A stretch of 64,000 nt of DNA from Halisarca cf. caerulea (Eukaryota; Porifera; Demospongiae; Chondrillida; Halisarcidae): positions 788,501 through 852,500 of the forward strand of contig CAUJGJ010000001.1 in assembly GCA_963170055.1 (NCBI GenBank), in the 5' to 3' direction. The first letter of the stretch is position 1; every line of letters starts with the position of its first letter. Both the position numbers and the translations under genes were made by a program. The notes under the pieces are model-generated. The model made no database searches. It saw nothing but the letters and a program-made list of their open reading frames with translations, and was not told where the DNA came from. Below, piece after piece: positions 8,900 to 23,500 of this stretch.

Positions 8900-11800
8900 T
8901 TGCCAAAGTTGCAAATATCTTAGAATTTGAACTTGGTAACTTTCAAATTCTGCAAATTACACTTTTACAAAGTTGCCGAATGTCTTTTAAAAATGTCAAC
9001 GTTGCTAATTTTAATTTTATCTTAAGAATAAAATTGCCAAAGTTGCAAATATCTTAGAATTTGAACTTGGTAACTTTCAAATTCTGCAAATTACACTTTT
9101 ACAAAGTTGTCGAATGTCTTTTAAAAATGTCAACGTTGCTAATTTTGTTGATAATATCTTAGAATTTGAACTTGGTAACTTTCAAATTCTGCAAATTACA
9201 CTTTTACAAAGTTGTCGAATGTCTTTTAAAAATGTCAACGTTGCTAATTTTAATTTTATCTTAAGAATAAAATTGCCAAAGTTGCAAATATCTTAGAATT
9301 TGAACTTGGTAACTTTCAAATTCTGCAAATTACACTTTTACAAAGTTGTCGAATGTCTTTTAAAAATGTCAACGTTCCTAATTTTAATTTTATCTTAAGA
9401 ATAAAATTGCCAAAGTTGCAAATATCTTAGAATTTGAACTTGGTAACTTTCAAATTCTGCAAATTACACTTTTACAAAGTTGCCGAATGTCTTTTAAAAA
9501 TGTCAACGTTGCTAATTTTAATTTTATCTTAAGAATAAAATTGCCAAAGTTGCAAATATCTTAGAATTTGAACTTGGTAACTTTCAAATTCTGCAAATTA
9601 CACTTTTACAAAGTTGTCGAATGTCTTTTAAAAATGTCAACGTTGCTAATTTTAATTTTATCTTAAGAATAAAATTGCCAAAGTTGCAAATATCTTAGAA
9701 TTTGAACTTGGTAACTTTCAAATTCTGCAAATTACACTTTTACAAAGTTGTCGAATGTCTTTTAAAAATGTCAACGTTGCTAATTTTAATTTTATCTTAA
9801 GAATAAAATTGCCAAAGTTGCAAATATCTTAGAATTTGAACTTGGTAACTTTCAAATTCTGCAAATTACACTTTTACAAAGTTGTCGAATGTCTTTTAAA
9901 AATGTCAACGTTGCTAATTTTAATTTTATCTTAAGAATAAAATTGCCAAAGTTGCAAATATCTTAGAATTTGAACTTGGTAACTTTCAAATTCTGCAAAT
10001 TACACTTTTACAAAGTTGACGAAAGTCTTTTCAAAATGTCAACGTTGCTAATTTTAATTTTATCTTAAGAATAAAATTGCCAAAGTTGCAAATATCTTAG
10101 AATTTGAACTTGGTAACTTTCAAATTCTGCAAATTACACTTTTACAAAGTTGTCGAATGTCTTTTAAAAATGTCAACGTTGCTAATTTTAATTTTATCTT
10201 AAGAATAAAATTGCCAAAGTTGCAAATATCTTAGAATTTGAACTTGGTAACTTTCAAATTCTGCAAATTACACTTTTACAAAGTTGTCGAATGTCTTTTA
10301 AAAATGTCAACGTTGCTAATTTTAATTTTATCTTAAGAATAAAATTGCCAAAGTTGCAAATATCTTAGAATTTGAACTTGGTAACTTTCAAATTCTGCAA
10401 ATTACACTTTTACAAAGTTGCCGAATGTCTTTTAAAAATGTCAACGTTGCTAATTTTAATTTTATCTTAAGAATAAAATTGCCAAAGTTGCAAATATCTT
10501 AGAATTTGAACTTGGTAACTTTCAAATTCTGCAAATTACACTTTTACAAAGTTGTCGAATGTCTTTTAAAAATGTCAACGTTGCTAATTTTGTTGATAAT
10601 ATCTTAGAATTTGAACTTGGTAACTTTCAAATTCTGCAAATTACACTTTTACAAAGTTGTCGAATGTCTTTTAAAAATGTCAACGTTGCTAATTTTAATT
10701 TTATCTTAAGAATAAAATTGCCAAAGTTGCAAATATCTTAGAATTTGAACTTGGTAACTTTCAAATTCTGCAAATTACACTTTTACAAAGTTGTCGAATG
10801 TCTTTTAAAAATGTCAACGTTCCTAATTTTAATTTTATCTTAAGAATAAAATTGCCAAAGTTGCAAATATCTTAGAATTTGAACTTGGTAACTTTCAAAT
10901 TCTGCAAATTACACTTTTACAAAGTTGCCGAATGTCTTTTAAAAATGTCAACGTTGCTAATTTTAATTTTATCTTAAGAATAAAATTGCCAAAGTTGCAA
11001 ATATCTTAGAATTTGAACTTGGTAACTTTCAAATTCTGCAAATTACACTTTTACAAAGTTGTCGAATGTCTTTTAAAAATGTCAACGTTGCTAATTTTAA
11101 TTTTATCTTAAGAATAAAATTGCCAAAGTTGCAAATATCTTAGAATTTGAACTTGGTAACTTTCAAATTCTGCAAATTACACTTTTACAAAGTTGTCGAA
11201 TGTCTTTTAAAAATGTCAACGTTGCTAATTTTAATTTTATCTTAAGAATAAAATTGCCAAAGTTGCAAATATCTTAGAATTTGAACTTGGTAACTTTCAA
11301 ATTCTGCAAATTACACTTTTACAAAGTTGTCGAATGTCTTTTAAAAATGTCAACGTTGCTAATTTTAATTTTATCTTAAGAATAAAATTGCCAAAGTTGC
11401 AAATATCTTAGAATTTGAACTTGGTAACTTTCAAATTCTGCAAATTACACTTTTACAAAGTTGACGAAAGTCTTTTCAAAATGTCAACGTTGCTAATTTT
11501 AATTTTATCTTAAGAATAAAATTGCCAAAGTTGCAAATATCTTAGAATTTGAACTTGGTAACTTTCAAATTCTGCAAATTACACTTTTACAAAGTTGTCG
11601 AATGTCTTTTAAAAATGTCAACGTTGCTAATTTTAATTTTATCTTAAGAATAAAATTGCCAAAGTTGCAAATATCTTAGAATTTGAACTTGGTAACTTTC
11701 AAATTCTGCAAATTACACTTTTACAAAGTTGTCGAATGTCTTTTAAAAATGTCAACGTTGCTAATTTTAATTTTATCTTAAGAATAAAATTGCCAAAGTT
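8900..11800 (+). repeat. 1,445-bp higher-order repeat, two tandem copies
   Basis: Private variants recur at exactly 1,445 bp: a truncated monomer with GTTGATA replacing 36 bases (near 9146 and 10591), an AACGTTCCTA variant (9371 and 10816) and the first GACGAAAG units (10019 and 11464). This equals 11 monomers minus the 29 bases lost in the short unit. Agreement fails upstream of about 8,840-8,975 and downstream of about 11,866. Confidence 0.9.
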
Positions 11801-13339
11801 GCAAATATCTTAGAATTTGAACTTGGTAACTTTCAAATTCTGCAAATTACACTTTTACAAAGTTGACGAAAGTCTTTTCAAAATGTCAACGTTGCTAATT
11901 TTAATTTTATCTTAAGAATAAAATTGCCAAAGTTGCAAATATCTTAGAATTTGAACTTGGTAACTTTCAAATTCTGCAAATTACACTTTTACAAAGTTGT
12001 CGAATGTCTTTTAAAAATGTCAACGTTGCTAATTTTAATTTTATCTTAAGAATAAAATTGCCAAAGTTGCAAATATCTTAGAATTTGAACTTGGTAACTT
12101 TCAAATTCTGCAAATTACACTTTTACAAAGTTGTCGAATGTCTTTTAAAAATGTCAACGTTGCTAATTTTAATTTTATCTTAAGAATAAAATTGCCAAAG
12201 TTGCAAATATCTTAGAATTTGAACTTGGTAACTTTCAAATTCTGCAAATTACACTTTTACAAAGTTGTCGAATGTCTTTTAAAAATGTCAACGTTGCTAA
12301 TTTTAATTTTATCTTAAGAATAAAATTGCCAAAGTTGCAAATATCTTAGAATTTGAACTTGGTAACTTTCAAATTCTGCAAATTACACTTTTACAAAGTT
12401 GACGAAAGTCTTTTCAAAATGTCAACGTTGCTAATTTTAATTTTATCTTAAGAATAAAATTGCCAAAGTTGCAAATATCTTAGAATTTGAACTTGGTAAC
12501 TTTCAAATTCTGCAAATTACACTTTTACAAAGTTGTCGAATGTCTTTTAAAAATGTCAACGTTGCTAATTTTAATTTTATCTTAAGAATAAAATTGCCAA
12601 AGTTGCAAATATCTTAGAATTTGAACTTGGTAACTTTCAAATTCTGCAAATTACACTTTTACAAAGTTGTCGAATGTCTTTTAAAAATGTCAACGTTGCT
12701 AATTTTAATTTTATCTTAAGAATAAAATTGCCAAAGTTGCAAATATCTTAGAATTTGAACTTGGTAACTTTCAAATTCTGCAAATTACACTTTTACAAAG
12801 TTGACGAAAGTCTTTTCAAAATGTCAACGTTGCTAATTTTAATTTTATCTTAAGAATAAAATTGCCAAAGTTGCAAATATCTTAGAATTTGAACTTGGTA
12901 ACTTTCAAATTCTGCAAATTACACTTTTACAAAGTTGACGAAAGTCTTTTAAAAATGTCAACGTTGCTAATTTTAATTTTATCTTAAGAATAAAATTGCC
13001 AAAGTTGCAAATATCTTAGAATTTGAACTTGGTAACTTTCAAATTCTGCAAATTACACTTTTACAAAGTTGTCGAATGTCTTTTAAAAATGTCAACGTTG
13101 CTAATTTTAATTTTATCTTAAGAATAAAATTGCCAAAGTTGCAAATATCTTAGAATTTGAACTTGGTAACTTTCAAATTCTGCAAATTACACTTTTACAA
13201 AGTTGTCGAATGTCTTTTAAAAATGTCAACGTTGCTAATTTTAATTTTATCTTAAGAATAAAATTGCCAAAGTTGCAAATATCTTAGAATTTGAACTTGG
13301 TAACTTTCAAATTCTGCAAATTACACTTTTACAAAGTTG

Positions 13340-15080
13340 ACGAAAGTCTTTTCAAAATGTCAACGTTGCTAATTTTAATTTTATCTTAAGAATAAAATTG
13401 CCAAAGTTGCAAATATCTTAGAATTTGAACTTGGTAACTTTCAAATTCTGCAAATTACACTTTTACAAAGTTGACGAAAGTCTTTTCAAAATGTCAACGT
13501 TGCTAATTTTTATTTTATCTTAAGAATAAAATTGCCAAAGTTGCAAATATCTTAGAATTTGAACTTGGTAACTTTCAAATTCTGCAAATTACACTTTTAC
13601 AAAGTTGTCGAATGTCTTTTAAAAATGTCAACGTTGCTAATTTTAATTTTATCTTAAGAATAAAATTGCCAAAGTTGCAAATATCTTAGAATTTGAACTT
13701 GGTAACTTTCAAATTCTGCAAATTACACTTTTACAAAGTTGTCGAATGTCTTTTAAAAATGTCAACGTTGCTAATTTTAATTTTATCTTAAGAATAAAAT
13801 TGCCAAAGTTGCAAATATCTTAGAATTTGAACTTGGTAACTTTCAAATTCTGCAAATTACACTTTTACAAAGTTGACGAAAGTCTTTTCAAAATGTCAAC
13901 GTTGCTAATTTTAATTTTATCTTAAGAATAAAATTGCCAAAGTTGCAAATATCTTAGAATTTGAACTTGGTAACTTTCAAATTCTGCAAATTACACTTTT
14001 ACAAAGTTGACGAAAGTCTTTTAAAAATGTCAACGTTGCTAATTTTAATTTTATCTTAAGAATAAAATTGCCAAAGTTGCAAATATCTTAGAATTTGAAC
14101 TTGGTAACTTTCAAATTCTGCAAATTACACTTTTACAAAGTTGTCGAATGTCTTTTAAAAATGTCAACGTTGCTAATTTTAATTTTATCTTAAGAATAAA
14201 ATTGCCAAAGTTGCAAATATCTTAGAATTTGAACTTGGTAACTTTCAAATTCTGCAAATTACACTTTTACAAAGTTGACGAAAGTCTTTTCAAAATGTCA
14301 ACGTTGCTAATTTTTATTTTATCTTAAGAATAAAATTGCCAAAGTTGCAAATATCTTAGAATTTGAACTTGGTAACTTTCAAATTCTGCAAATTACACTT
14401 TTACAAAGTTGTCGAATGTCTTTTAAAAATGTCAACGTTGCTAATTTTAATTTTATCTTAAGAATAAAATTGCCAAAGTTGCAAATATCTTAGAATTTGA
14501 ACTTGGTAACTTTCAAATTCTGCAAATTACACTTTTACAAAGTTGTCGAATGTCTTTTAAAAATGTCAACGTTGCTAATTTTAATTTTATCTTAAGAATA
14601 AAATTGCCAAAGTTGCAAATATCTTAGAATTTGAACTTGGTAACTTTCAAATTCTGCAAATTACACTTTTACAAAGTTGACGAAAGTCTTTTCAAAATGT
14701 CAACGTTGCTAATTTTAATTTTATCTTAAGAATAAAATTGCCAAAGTTGCAAATATCTTAGAATTTGAACTTGGTAACTTTCAAATTCTGCAAATTACAC
14801 TTTTACAAAGTTGACGAAAGTCTTTTAAAAATGTCAACGTTGCTAATTTTAATTTTATCTTAAGAATAAAATTGCCAAAGTTGCAAATATCTTAGAATTT
14901 GAACTTGGTAACTTTCAAATTCTGCAAATTACACTTTTACAAAGTTGTCGAATGTCTTTTAAAAATGTCAACGTTGCTAATTTTAATTTTATCTTAAGAA
15001 TAAAATTGCCAAAGTTGCAAATATCTTAGAATTTGAACTTGGTAACTTTCAAATTCTGCAAATTACACTTTTACAAAGTT
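13340..15080 (+). repeat. 804-bp (6-mer) higher-order repeat in satellite
   Basis: The sequence of marked monomers repeats at 804 bp: GACGAAAG with a TTTTTATTTTAT neighbour at 13474 and 14278, plain GACGAAAG at 13876 and 14680, and GACGAAAG followed by TTTTAAAAATG at 14010 and 14814. Confidence 0.85.
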
Positions 15081-17039
15081 GTCGAATGTCTTTTAAAAAT
15101 GTCAACGTTGCTAATTTTAATTTTATCTTAAGAATAAAATTGCCAAAGTTGCAAATATCTTAGAATTTGAACTTGGTAACTTTCAAATTCTGCAAATTAC
15201 ACTTTTACAAAGTTGACGAAAGTCTTTTCAAAATGTCAACGTTGCTAATTTTAATTTTATCTTAAGAATAAAATTGCCAAAGTTGCAAATATCTTAGAAT
15301 TTGAACTTGGTAACTTTCAAATTCTGCAAATTACACTTTTACAAAGTTGCCGAATGTCTTTTAAAAATGTCAACGTTGCTAATTTTAATTTTATCTTAAG
15401 AATAAAATTGCCAAAGTTGCAAATATCTTAGAATTTGAACTTGGTAACTTTCAAATTCTGCAAATTACACTTTTACAAAGTTGCCGAATGTCTTTTAAAA
15501 ATGTCAACGTTGCTAATTTTAATTTTATCTTAAGAATAAAATTGCCAAAGTTGCTAATATCTTAGAATTTGAACTTGGTAACTTTCAAATTCTGCAAATT
15601 ACACTTTTACAAAGTTGTCGAATGTCTTTTAAAAATGTCAACGTTGCTAATTTTAATTTTATCTTAAGAATAAAATTGCCAAAGTTGCAAATATCTTAGA
15701 ATTTGAACTTGGTAACTTTCAAATTCTGCAAATTACACTTTTACAAAGTTGTCGAATGTCTTTTAAAAATGTCAACGTTGCTAATTTTAATTTTATCTTA
15801 AGAATAAAATTGCCAAAGTTGCAAATATCTTAGAATTTGAACTTGGTAACTTTCAAATTCTGCAAATTACACTTTTACAAAGTTGTCGAATGTCTTTTAA
15901 AAATGTCAACGTTGCTAATTTTAATTTTATCTTAAGAATAAAATTGCCAAAGTTGCAAATATCTTAGAATTTGAACTTGGTAACTTTCAAATTCTGCAAA
16001 TTACACTTTTACAAAGTTGTCGAATGTCTTTTAAAAATGTCAACGTTGCTAATTTTAATTTTATCTTAAGAATAAAATTGCCAAAGTTGCAAATATCTTA
16101 GAATTTGAACTTGGTAACTTTCAAATTCTGCAAATTACACTTTTACAAAGTTGACGAAAGTCTTTTCAAAATGTCAACGTTGCTAATTTTAATTTTATCT
16201 TAAGAATAAAATTGCCAAAGTTGCAAATATCTTAGAATTTGAACTTGGTAACTTTCAAATTCTGCAAATTACACTTTTACAAAGTTGACGAAAGTCTTTT
16301 CAAAATGTCAACGTTGCTAATTTTAATTTTATCTTAAGAATAAAAATGCCAAAGTTGCAAATATCTTAGAATTTGAACTTGGTAACTTTCAAATTCTGCA
16401 AATTACACTTTTACAAAGTTGACGAAAGTCTTTTCAAAATGTCAACGTTGCTAATTTTAATTTTATCTTAAGAATAAAATTGCCAAAGTTGCAAATATCT
16501 TAGAATTTGAACTTGGTAACTTTCAAATTCTGAAAATTACACTTTTACAAAGTTGCCGAATGTCTTTTAAAAATGTCAACGTTGCTAATTTTAATTTTAT
16601 CTTAAGAATAAAATTGCCAAAGTTGCAAATATCTTAGAATTTGAACTTGGTAACTTTCAAATTCTGAAAATTACACTTTTACAAAGTTGCCGAATGTCTT
16701 TTAAAAATGTCAACGTTGCTAATTTTAATTTTATCTTAAGAATAAAATTGCCAAAGTTGCAAATATCTTAGAATTTGAACTTGGTAACTTTCAAATTCTG
16801 AAAATTACACTTTTACAAAGTTGCCGAATGTCTTTTAAAAATGTCAACGTTGCTAATTTTAATTTTATCTTAAGAATAAAATTGCCAAAGTTGCAAATAT
16901 CTTAGAATTTGAACTTGGTAACTTTCAAATTCTGAAAATTACACTTTTACAAAGTTGCCGAATGTCTTTTAAAAATGTCAACGTTGCTAATTTTAATTTT
17001 ATCTTAAGAATAAAATTGCCAAAGTTGCAAATATCTTAG

Positions 17040-18180
17040 AATTTGAACTTGGTAACTTTCAAATTCTGCAAATTACACTTTTACAAAGTTGTCGAATGTC
17101 TTTTAAAAATGTCAACGTAGCTAATTTTAATTTTATCTTAAGAATAAAATTGCCAAAGTTGCAAATATCTTAGAATTTGAACTTGGTAACTTTCAAATTC
17201 TGCAAATTACACTTTTACAAAGTTGCCGAATGTCTTTTAAAAATGTCAACGTTGCTAATTTTAATTTTATCTTAAGAATAAAATTGCCAAAGTTGCAAAT
17301 ATCTTAGAATTTGAACTTGGTAACTTTCAAATTCTGCAAATTACACTTTTACAAAGTTGCCGAATGTCTTTTAAAAATGTCAACGTTGCTAATTTTAATT
17401 TTATCTTAAGAATAAAATTGCCAAAGTTGCAAATATCTTAGAATTTGAACTTGGTAACTTTCAAATTCTGCAAATTACACTTTTACAAAGTTGCCGAATG
17501 TCTTTTAAAAATGTCAACGTTGCTAATTTTAATTTTATCTTAAGAATAAAATTGCCAAAGTTGCAAATATCTTAGAATTTGAACTTGGTAACTTTCAAAT
17601 TCTGCAAATTACACTTTTACAAAGTTGACGAAAGTCTTTTCAAAATGTCAACGTTGCTAATTTTAATTTTATCTTAAGAATAAAATTGCCAAAGTTGCAA
17701 ATATCTTAGAATTTGAACTTGGTAACTTTCAAATTCTGAAAATTACACTTTTAATAAGTTGCCGAATGTCTTTTAAAAATGTCAACGTTGCTAATTTTAA
17801 TTTTATCTTAAGAATAAAATTGCCAAAGTTGCAAATATCTTAGAATTTGAACTTGGTAACTTTCAAATTCTGCAAATTACACTTTTACAAAGTTGCCGAA
17901 TGTCTTTTAAAAATGTCAACGTTGCTAATTTTAATTTTATCTTAAGAATAAAATTGCCAAAGTTGCAAATATCTTAGAATTTGAACTTGGTAACTTTCAA
18001 ATTCTGCAAATTACACTTTTACAAAGTTGTCGAATGTCTTTTAAAAATGTCAACGTAGCTAATTTTAATTTTATCTTTAGAATAAAATTGCCAAAGTTGC
18101 AAATATCTTAGAATTTGAACTTGGTAACTTTCAAATTCTGCAAATTACACTTTTACAAAGTTGCCGAATGTCTTTTAAAA
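17040..18180 (+). repeat. 938-bp (7-mer) periodicity in satellite
   Basis: The rare CAACGTAGCT variant occurs only at 17113 and 18051, 938 bp apart, with matching GCCGAATG monomers after both. A unit with an AATAAGTTG change (near 17750) lies between them. Confidence 0.7.
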
Positions 18181-18699
18181 ATGTCAACGTTGCTAATTTT
18201 AATTTTATCTTAAGAATAAAATTGCCAAAGTTGCAAATATCTTAGAATTTGAACTTGGTAACTTTCAAATTCTGCAAATTACACTTTTACAAAGTTGCCG
18301 AATGTCTTTTAAAAATGTCAACGTTGCTAATTTTAATTTTATCTTAAGAATAAAATTGCCAAAGTTGCAAATATCTTAGAATTTGAACTTGGTAACTTTC
18401 AAATTCTGCAAATTACACTTTTACAAAGTTGCCGAATGTCTTTTAAAAATGTCAACGTTGCTAATTTTAATTTTATCTTAAGAATAAAATTGCCAAAGTT
18501 GCAAATATCTTAGAATTTGAACTTGGTAACTTTCAAATTCTGTAAATTACACTTTTACAAAGTTGCTGAATGTCTTTTAAAAATGTCAACGTTGCTAATT
18601 TTAATTTTATCTTAAGAATAAAATTGCCAAAGTTGCAAATATCTTAGAATTTGAACTTGGTAACTTTCAAATTCTGCAAATTACACTTTTACAAAGTTG

Positions 18700-20500
18700 T
18701 CGAATGTCTTTTAAAAATGTCAACGTTGCTAATTTTAATTTTATCTTAAGAATAAAATTGCCAAAGTTGCAAATATCTTAGAATTTGAACTTGGTAACTT
18801 TCAAATTCTGCAAATTACACTTTTACAAAGTTGCCGAATTTCTTTTAAAAATGTCAACGTTGCTAATTTTAATTTTATCTTAAGAATAAAATTGCCAAAG
18901 TTGCAAATATCTTAGAATTTGAACTTGGTAACTTTCAAATTCTGCAAATTACACTTTTACAAAGTTGTCGAATGTCTTTTAAAAATGTCAACGTTGCTAA
19001 TTTTAATTTTATCTTAAGAATAAAATTGCCAAAGTTGCAAATATCTTAGAATTTGAACTTGGTAACTTTCAAATTCTGCAAATTACACTTTTAAAAAGTT
19101 GTCGAATGTCTTTTAAAAATGTCAACGTTGCTAATTTTAATTTTATCTTAAGAATAAAATTGCCAAAGTTGCAAATATCTTAGAATTTGAACTTGGTAAC
19201 TTTCAAATTCTGCAAATTACACTTTTACAAAGTTGCCGAATGTCTTTTAAAAATGTCAACGTTGCTAATTTTAATTTTATCTTAAGAATAAAATTGCCAA
19301 AGTTGCAAATATCTTAGAATTTGAACTTGGTAACTTTCAAATTCTGCAAATTACACTTTTACAAAGTTGACGAAAGTCTTTTCAAAATGTCAACGTTGCT
19401 AATTTTAATTTTATCTTAAGAATAAAATTGCCAAAGTTGCAAATATCTTAGAATTTGAACTTGGTAACTTTCAAATTCTGCAAATTACACTTTTACAAAG
19501 TTGTCGAATGTCTTTTAAAAATGTCAACGTTGCTAATTTTAATTTTATCTTAAGAATAAAATTGCCAAAGTTGCAAATATCTTAGAATTTGAACTTGGTA
19601 ACTTTCAAATTCTGCAAATTACACTTTTACAAAGTTGCCGAATTTCTTTTAAAAATGTCAACGTTGCTAATTTTAATTTTATCTTAAGAATAAAATTGCC
19701 AAAGTTGCAAATATCTTAGAATTTGAACTTGGTAACTTTCAAATTCTGCAAATTACACTTTTACAAAGTTGTCGAATGTCTTTTAAAAATGTCAACGTTG
19801 CTAATTTTAATTTTATCTTAAGAATAAAATTGCCAAAGTTGCAAATATCTTAGAATTTGAACTTGGTAACTTTCAAATTCTGCAAATTACACTTTTAAAA
19901 AGTTGTCGAATGTCTTTTAAAAATGTCAACGTTGCTAATTTTAATTTTATCTTAAGAATAAAATTGCCAAAGTTGCAAATATCTTAGAATTTGAACTTGG
20001 TAACTTTCAAATTCTGCAAATTACACTTTTACAAAGTTGCCGAATGTCTTTTAAAAATGTCAACGTTGCTAATTTTAATTTTATCTTAAGAATAAAATTG
20101 CCAAAGTTGCAAATATCTTAGAATTTGAACTTGGTAACTTTCAAATTCTGCAAATTACACTTTTACAAAGTTGACGAAAGTCTTTTCAAAATGTCAACGT
20201 TGCTAATTTTAATTTTATCTTAAGAATAAAATTGCCAAAGTTGCAAATATCTTAGAATTTGAACTTGGTAACTTTCAAATTCTGCAAATTACACTTTTAC
20301 AAAGTTGTCGAATGTCTTTTAAAAATGTCAACGTTGCTAATTTTAATTTTATCTTAAGAATAAAATTGCCAAAGTTGCAAATATCTTAGAATTTGAACTT
20401 GGTAACTTTCAAATTCTGCAAATTACACTTTTACAAAGTTGCCGAATTTCTTTTAAAAATGTCAACGTTGCTAATTTTAATTTTATCTTAAGAATAAAAT
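18700..20500 (+). repeat. 804-bp (6-mer) higher-order repeat, second domain
   Basis: GCCGAATTTC marks fall at 18833, 19637 and 20441, and the TTTTAAAAAGTTG variant falls at 19093 and 19897, all 804 bp apart. These marker variants differ from those of the 13-15 kb 6-mer, so the two six-unit blocks arose separately. Confidence 0.85.
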
Positions 20501-23500
20501 TGCCAAAGTTGCAAATATCTTAGAATTTGAACTTGGTAACTTTCAAATTCTGCAAATTACACTTTTACAAAGTTGCCGAATTTCTTTTAAAAATGTCAAC
20601 GTTGCTAATTTTAATTTTATCTTAAGAATAAAATTGCCAAAGTTGCAAATATCTTAGAATTTGAACTTGGTAACTTTCAAATTCTGCAAATTACACTTTT
20701 ACAAAGTTGCCGAATGTCTTTTAAAAATGTCAACGTTGCTAATTTTAATTTTATCTTAAGAATAAAATTGCCAAAGTTGCAAATATCTTAGAATTTGAAC
20801 TTGGTAACTTTCAAATTCTGCAAATTACACTTTTACAAAGTTGCCGAATGTCTTTACAAAATGTCAACGTTGCTAATTTTAATTTTATCTTAAGAATAAA
20901 ATTGCCAAAGTTGCAAATATCTTAGAATTTGAACTTGGTAACTTTCAAATTCTGCAAATTACACTTTTACAAAGTTGACGAAAGTCTTTTCAAAATGTCA
21001 ACGTTGCTAATTTTAATTTTATCTTAAGAATAAAATTGCCAAAGTTGCAAATATCTTAGAATTTGAACTTGGTAACTTTTAAATTCTGCAAATTACACTT
21101 TTACAAAGTTGTCGAATGTCTTTTAAAAATGTCAACGTTGCTAATTTTAATTTTATCTTAAGAATAAAATTGCCAAAGTTGCAAATATCTTAGAATTTGA
21201 ACTTGGTAACTTTCAAATTCTGCAAATTACACTTTTACAAAGTTGCCGAATGTCTTTTAAAAATGTCAACGTTGCTAATTTTAATTTTATCTTAAGAATA
21301 AAATTGCCAAAGTTGAAAATATCTTAGAATTTGAAAGTGGTAACTTTCAAATTCTGCAAATTACACTTTTACAAAGTTGCCGATTGTCTTTTAAAAATGT
21401 CAACGTTGCTAATTTTAATTTTATCTTAAGAATAAAATTGCCAAAGTTGCAAATATCTTAGAATTTGAACTTGGTAACTTTGAAATTCTGCAAATTACAC
21501 TTTTACAAAGTTGTCGAATGTCTTTTAAAAATGTCAACGTTGCTAATTTTAATTTTATCTTAAGAATAAAATTGCCAAAGTTGCAAATATCTTAGAATTT
21601 GAACTTGGTAACTTTCAAATTCTGCAAATTACACTTTTACAAAGTTGTCGAATGTCTTTAAAAAATGTCAACGTTGCTAATTTTAATTTTATCTTAAGAA
21701 TAAAATTGCCAAAGTTGCAAATATCTTAGAATTTGAACTTGGTAACTTTCAAATTCTGCAAATTACACTTTTACAAAGTTGACGAAAGTCTTTTCAAAAT
21801 GTCAACGTTGCTAATTTTAATTTTATCTTAAGAATAAAATTGCCAAAGTTGCAAATATCTTAGAATTTGAACTTGGTAACTTTCAAATTCTGCAAATTAC
21901 ACTTTTACAAAGTTGCCGAATGTCTTTTAAAAATGTCAACGTTGCTAATTTTAATTTTATCTTAAGAATAAAATTGCCAAAGTTGCAAATATCTTAGAAT
22001 TTGAACTTGGTAACTTTCAAATTCTGCAAATTACACTTTTACAAAGTTGCCGAATGTCTTTTAAAAATGTCAACGTTGCTAATTTTAATTTTATCTTAAG
22101 AATAAAATTGCCAAAGTTGCAAATATCTTAGAATTTGAACTTGGTAACTTTCAAATTCTGCAAATTACACTTTTACAAAGTTGACGAAAGTCTTTTCAAA
22201 ATGTCAACGTTGCTAATTTTAATTTTATCTTAAGAATAAAATTGCCAAAGTTGCAAATATCTTAGAATTTGAACTTGGTAACTTTCAAATTCTGCAAATT
22301 ACACTTTTACAAAGTTGTCGAATGTCTTTTAAAAATGTCAACGTTGCTAATTTTAATTTTATCTTAAGAATAAAATTGCCAAAGTTGCAAATATCTTAGA
22401 ATTTGAACTTGGTAACTTTCAAATTCTGCAAATTACACTTTTACAAAGTTGCCGAATTTCTTTTAAAAATGTCAACGTTGCTAATTTTAATTTTATCTTA
22501 AGAATAAAATTGCCAAAGTTGCAAATATCTTAGAATTTGAACTTGGTAACTTTCAAATTCTGCAAATTACACTTTTACAAAGTTGCCGAATTTCTTTTAA
22601 AAATGTCAACGTTGCTAATTTTAATTTTATCTTAAGAATAAAATTGCCAAAGTTGCAAATATCTTAGAATTTGAACTTGGTAACTTTCAAATTCTGCAAA
22701 TTACACTTTTACAAAGTTGCCGAATGTCTTTTAAAAATGTCAACGTTGCTAATTTTAATTTTATCTTAAGAATAAAATTGCCAAAGTTGCAAATATCTTA
22801 GAATTTGAACTTGGTAACTTTCAAATTCTGCAAATTACACTTTTACAAAGTTGCCGAATGTCTTTACAAAATGTCAACGTTGCTAATTTTAATTTTATCT
22901 TAAGAATAAAATTGCCAAAGTTGCAAATATCTTAGAATTTGAACTTGGTAACTTTCAAATTCTGCAAATTACACTTTTACAAAGTTGACGAAAGTCTTTT
23001 CAAAATGTCAACGTTGCTAATTTTAATTTTATCTTAAGAATAAAATTGCCAAAGTTGCAAATATCTTAGAATTTGAACTTGGTAACTTTCAAATTCTGCA
23101 AATTACACTTTTACAAAGTTGTCGAATGTCTTTTAAAAATGTCAACGTTGCTAATTTTAATTTTATCTTAAGAATAAAATTGCCAAAGTTGCAAATATCT
23201 TAGAATTTGAACTTGGTAACTTTCAAATTCTGCAAATTACACTTTTACAAAGTTGCCGAATGTCTTTTAAAAATGTCAACGTTGCTAATTTTAATTTTAT
23301 CTTAAGAATAAAATTGCCAAAGTTGAAAATATCTTAGAATTTGAACTTGGTAACTTTCAAATTCTGCAAATTACACTTTTACAAAGTTGCCGATTGTCTT
23401 TTAAAAATGTCAACGTTGCTAATTTTAATTTTATCTTAAGAATAAAATTGCCAAAGTTGCAAATATCTTAGAATTTGAACTTGGTAACTTTCAAATTCTG

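Noticed and set aside
9114..10741. Two identical 60-codon open frames inside the satellite
   Set aside because: They exist only because the truncated monomer removes stops; they are duplicates of one accident and have no coding features.
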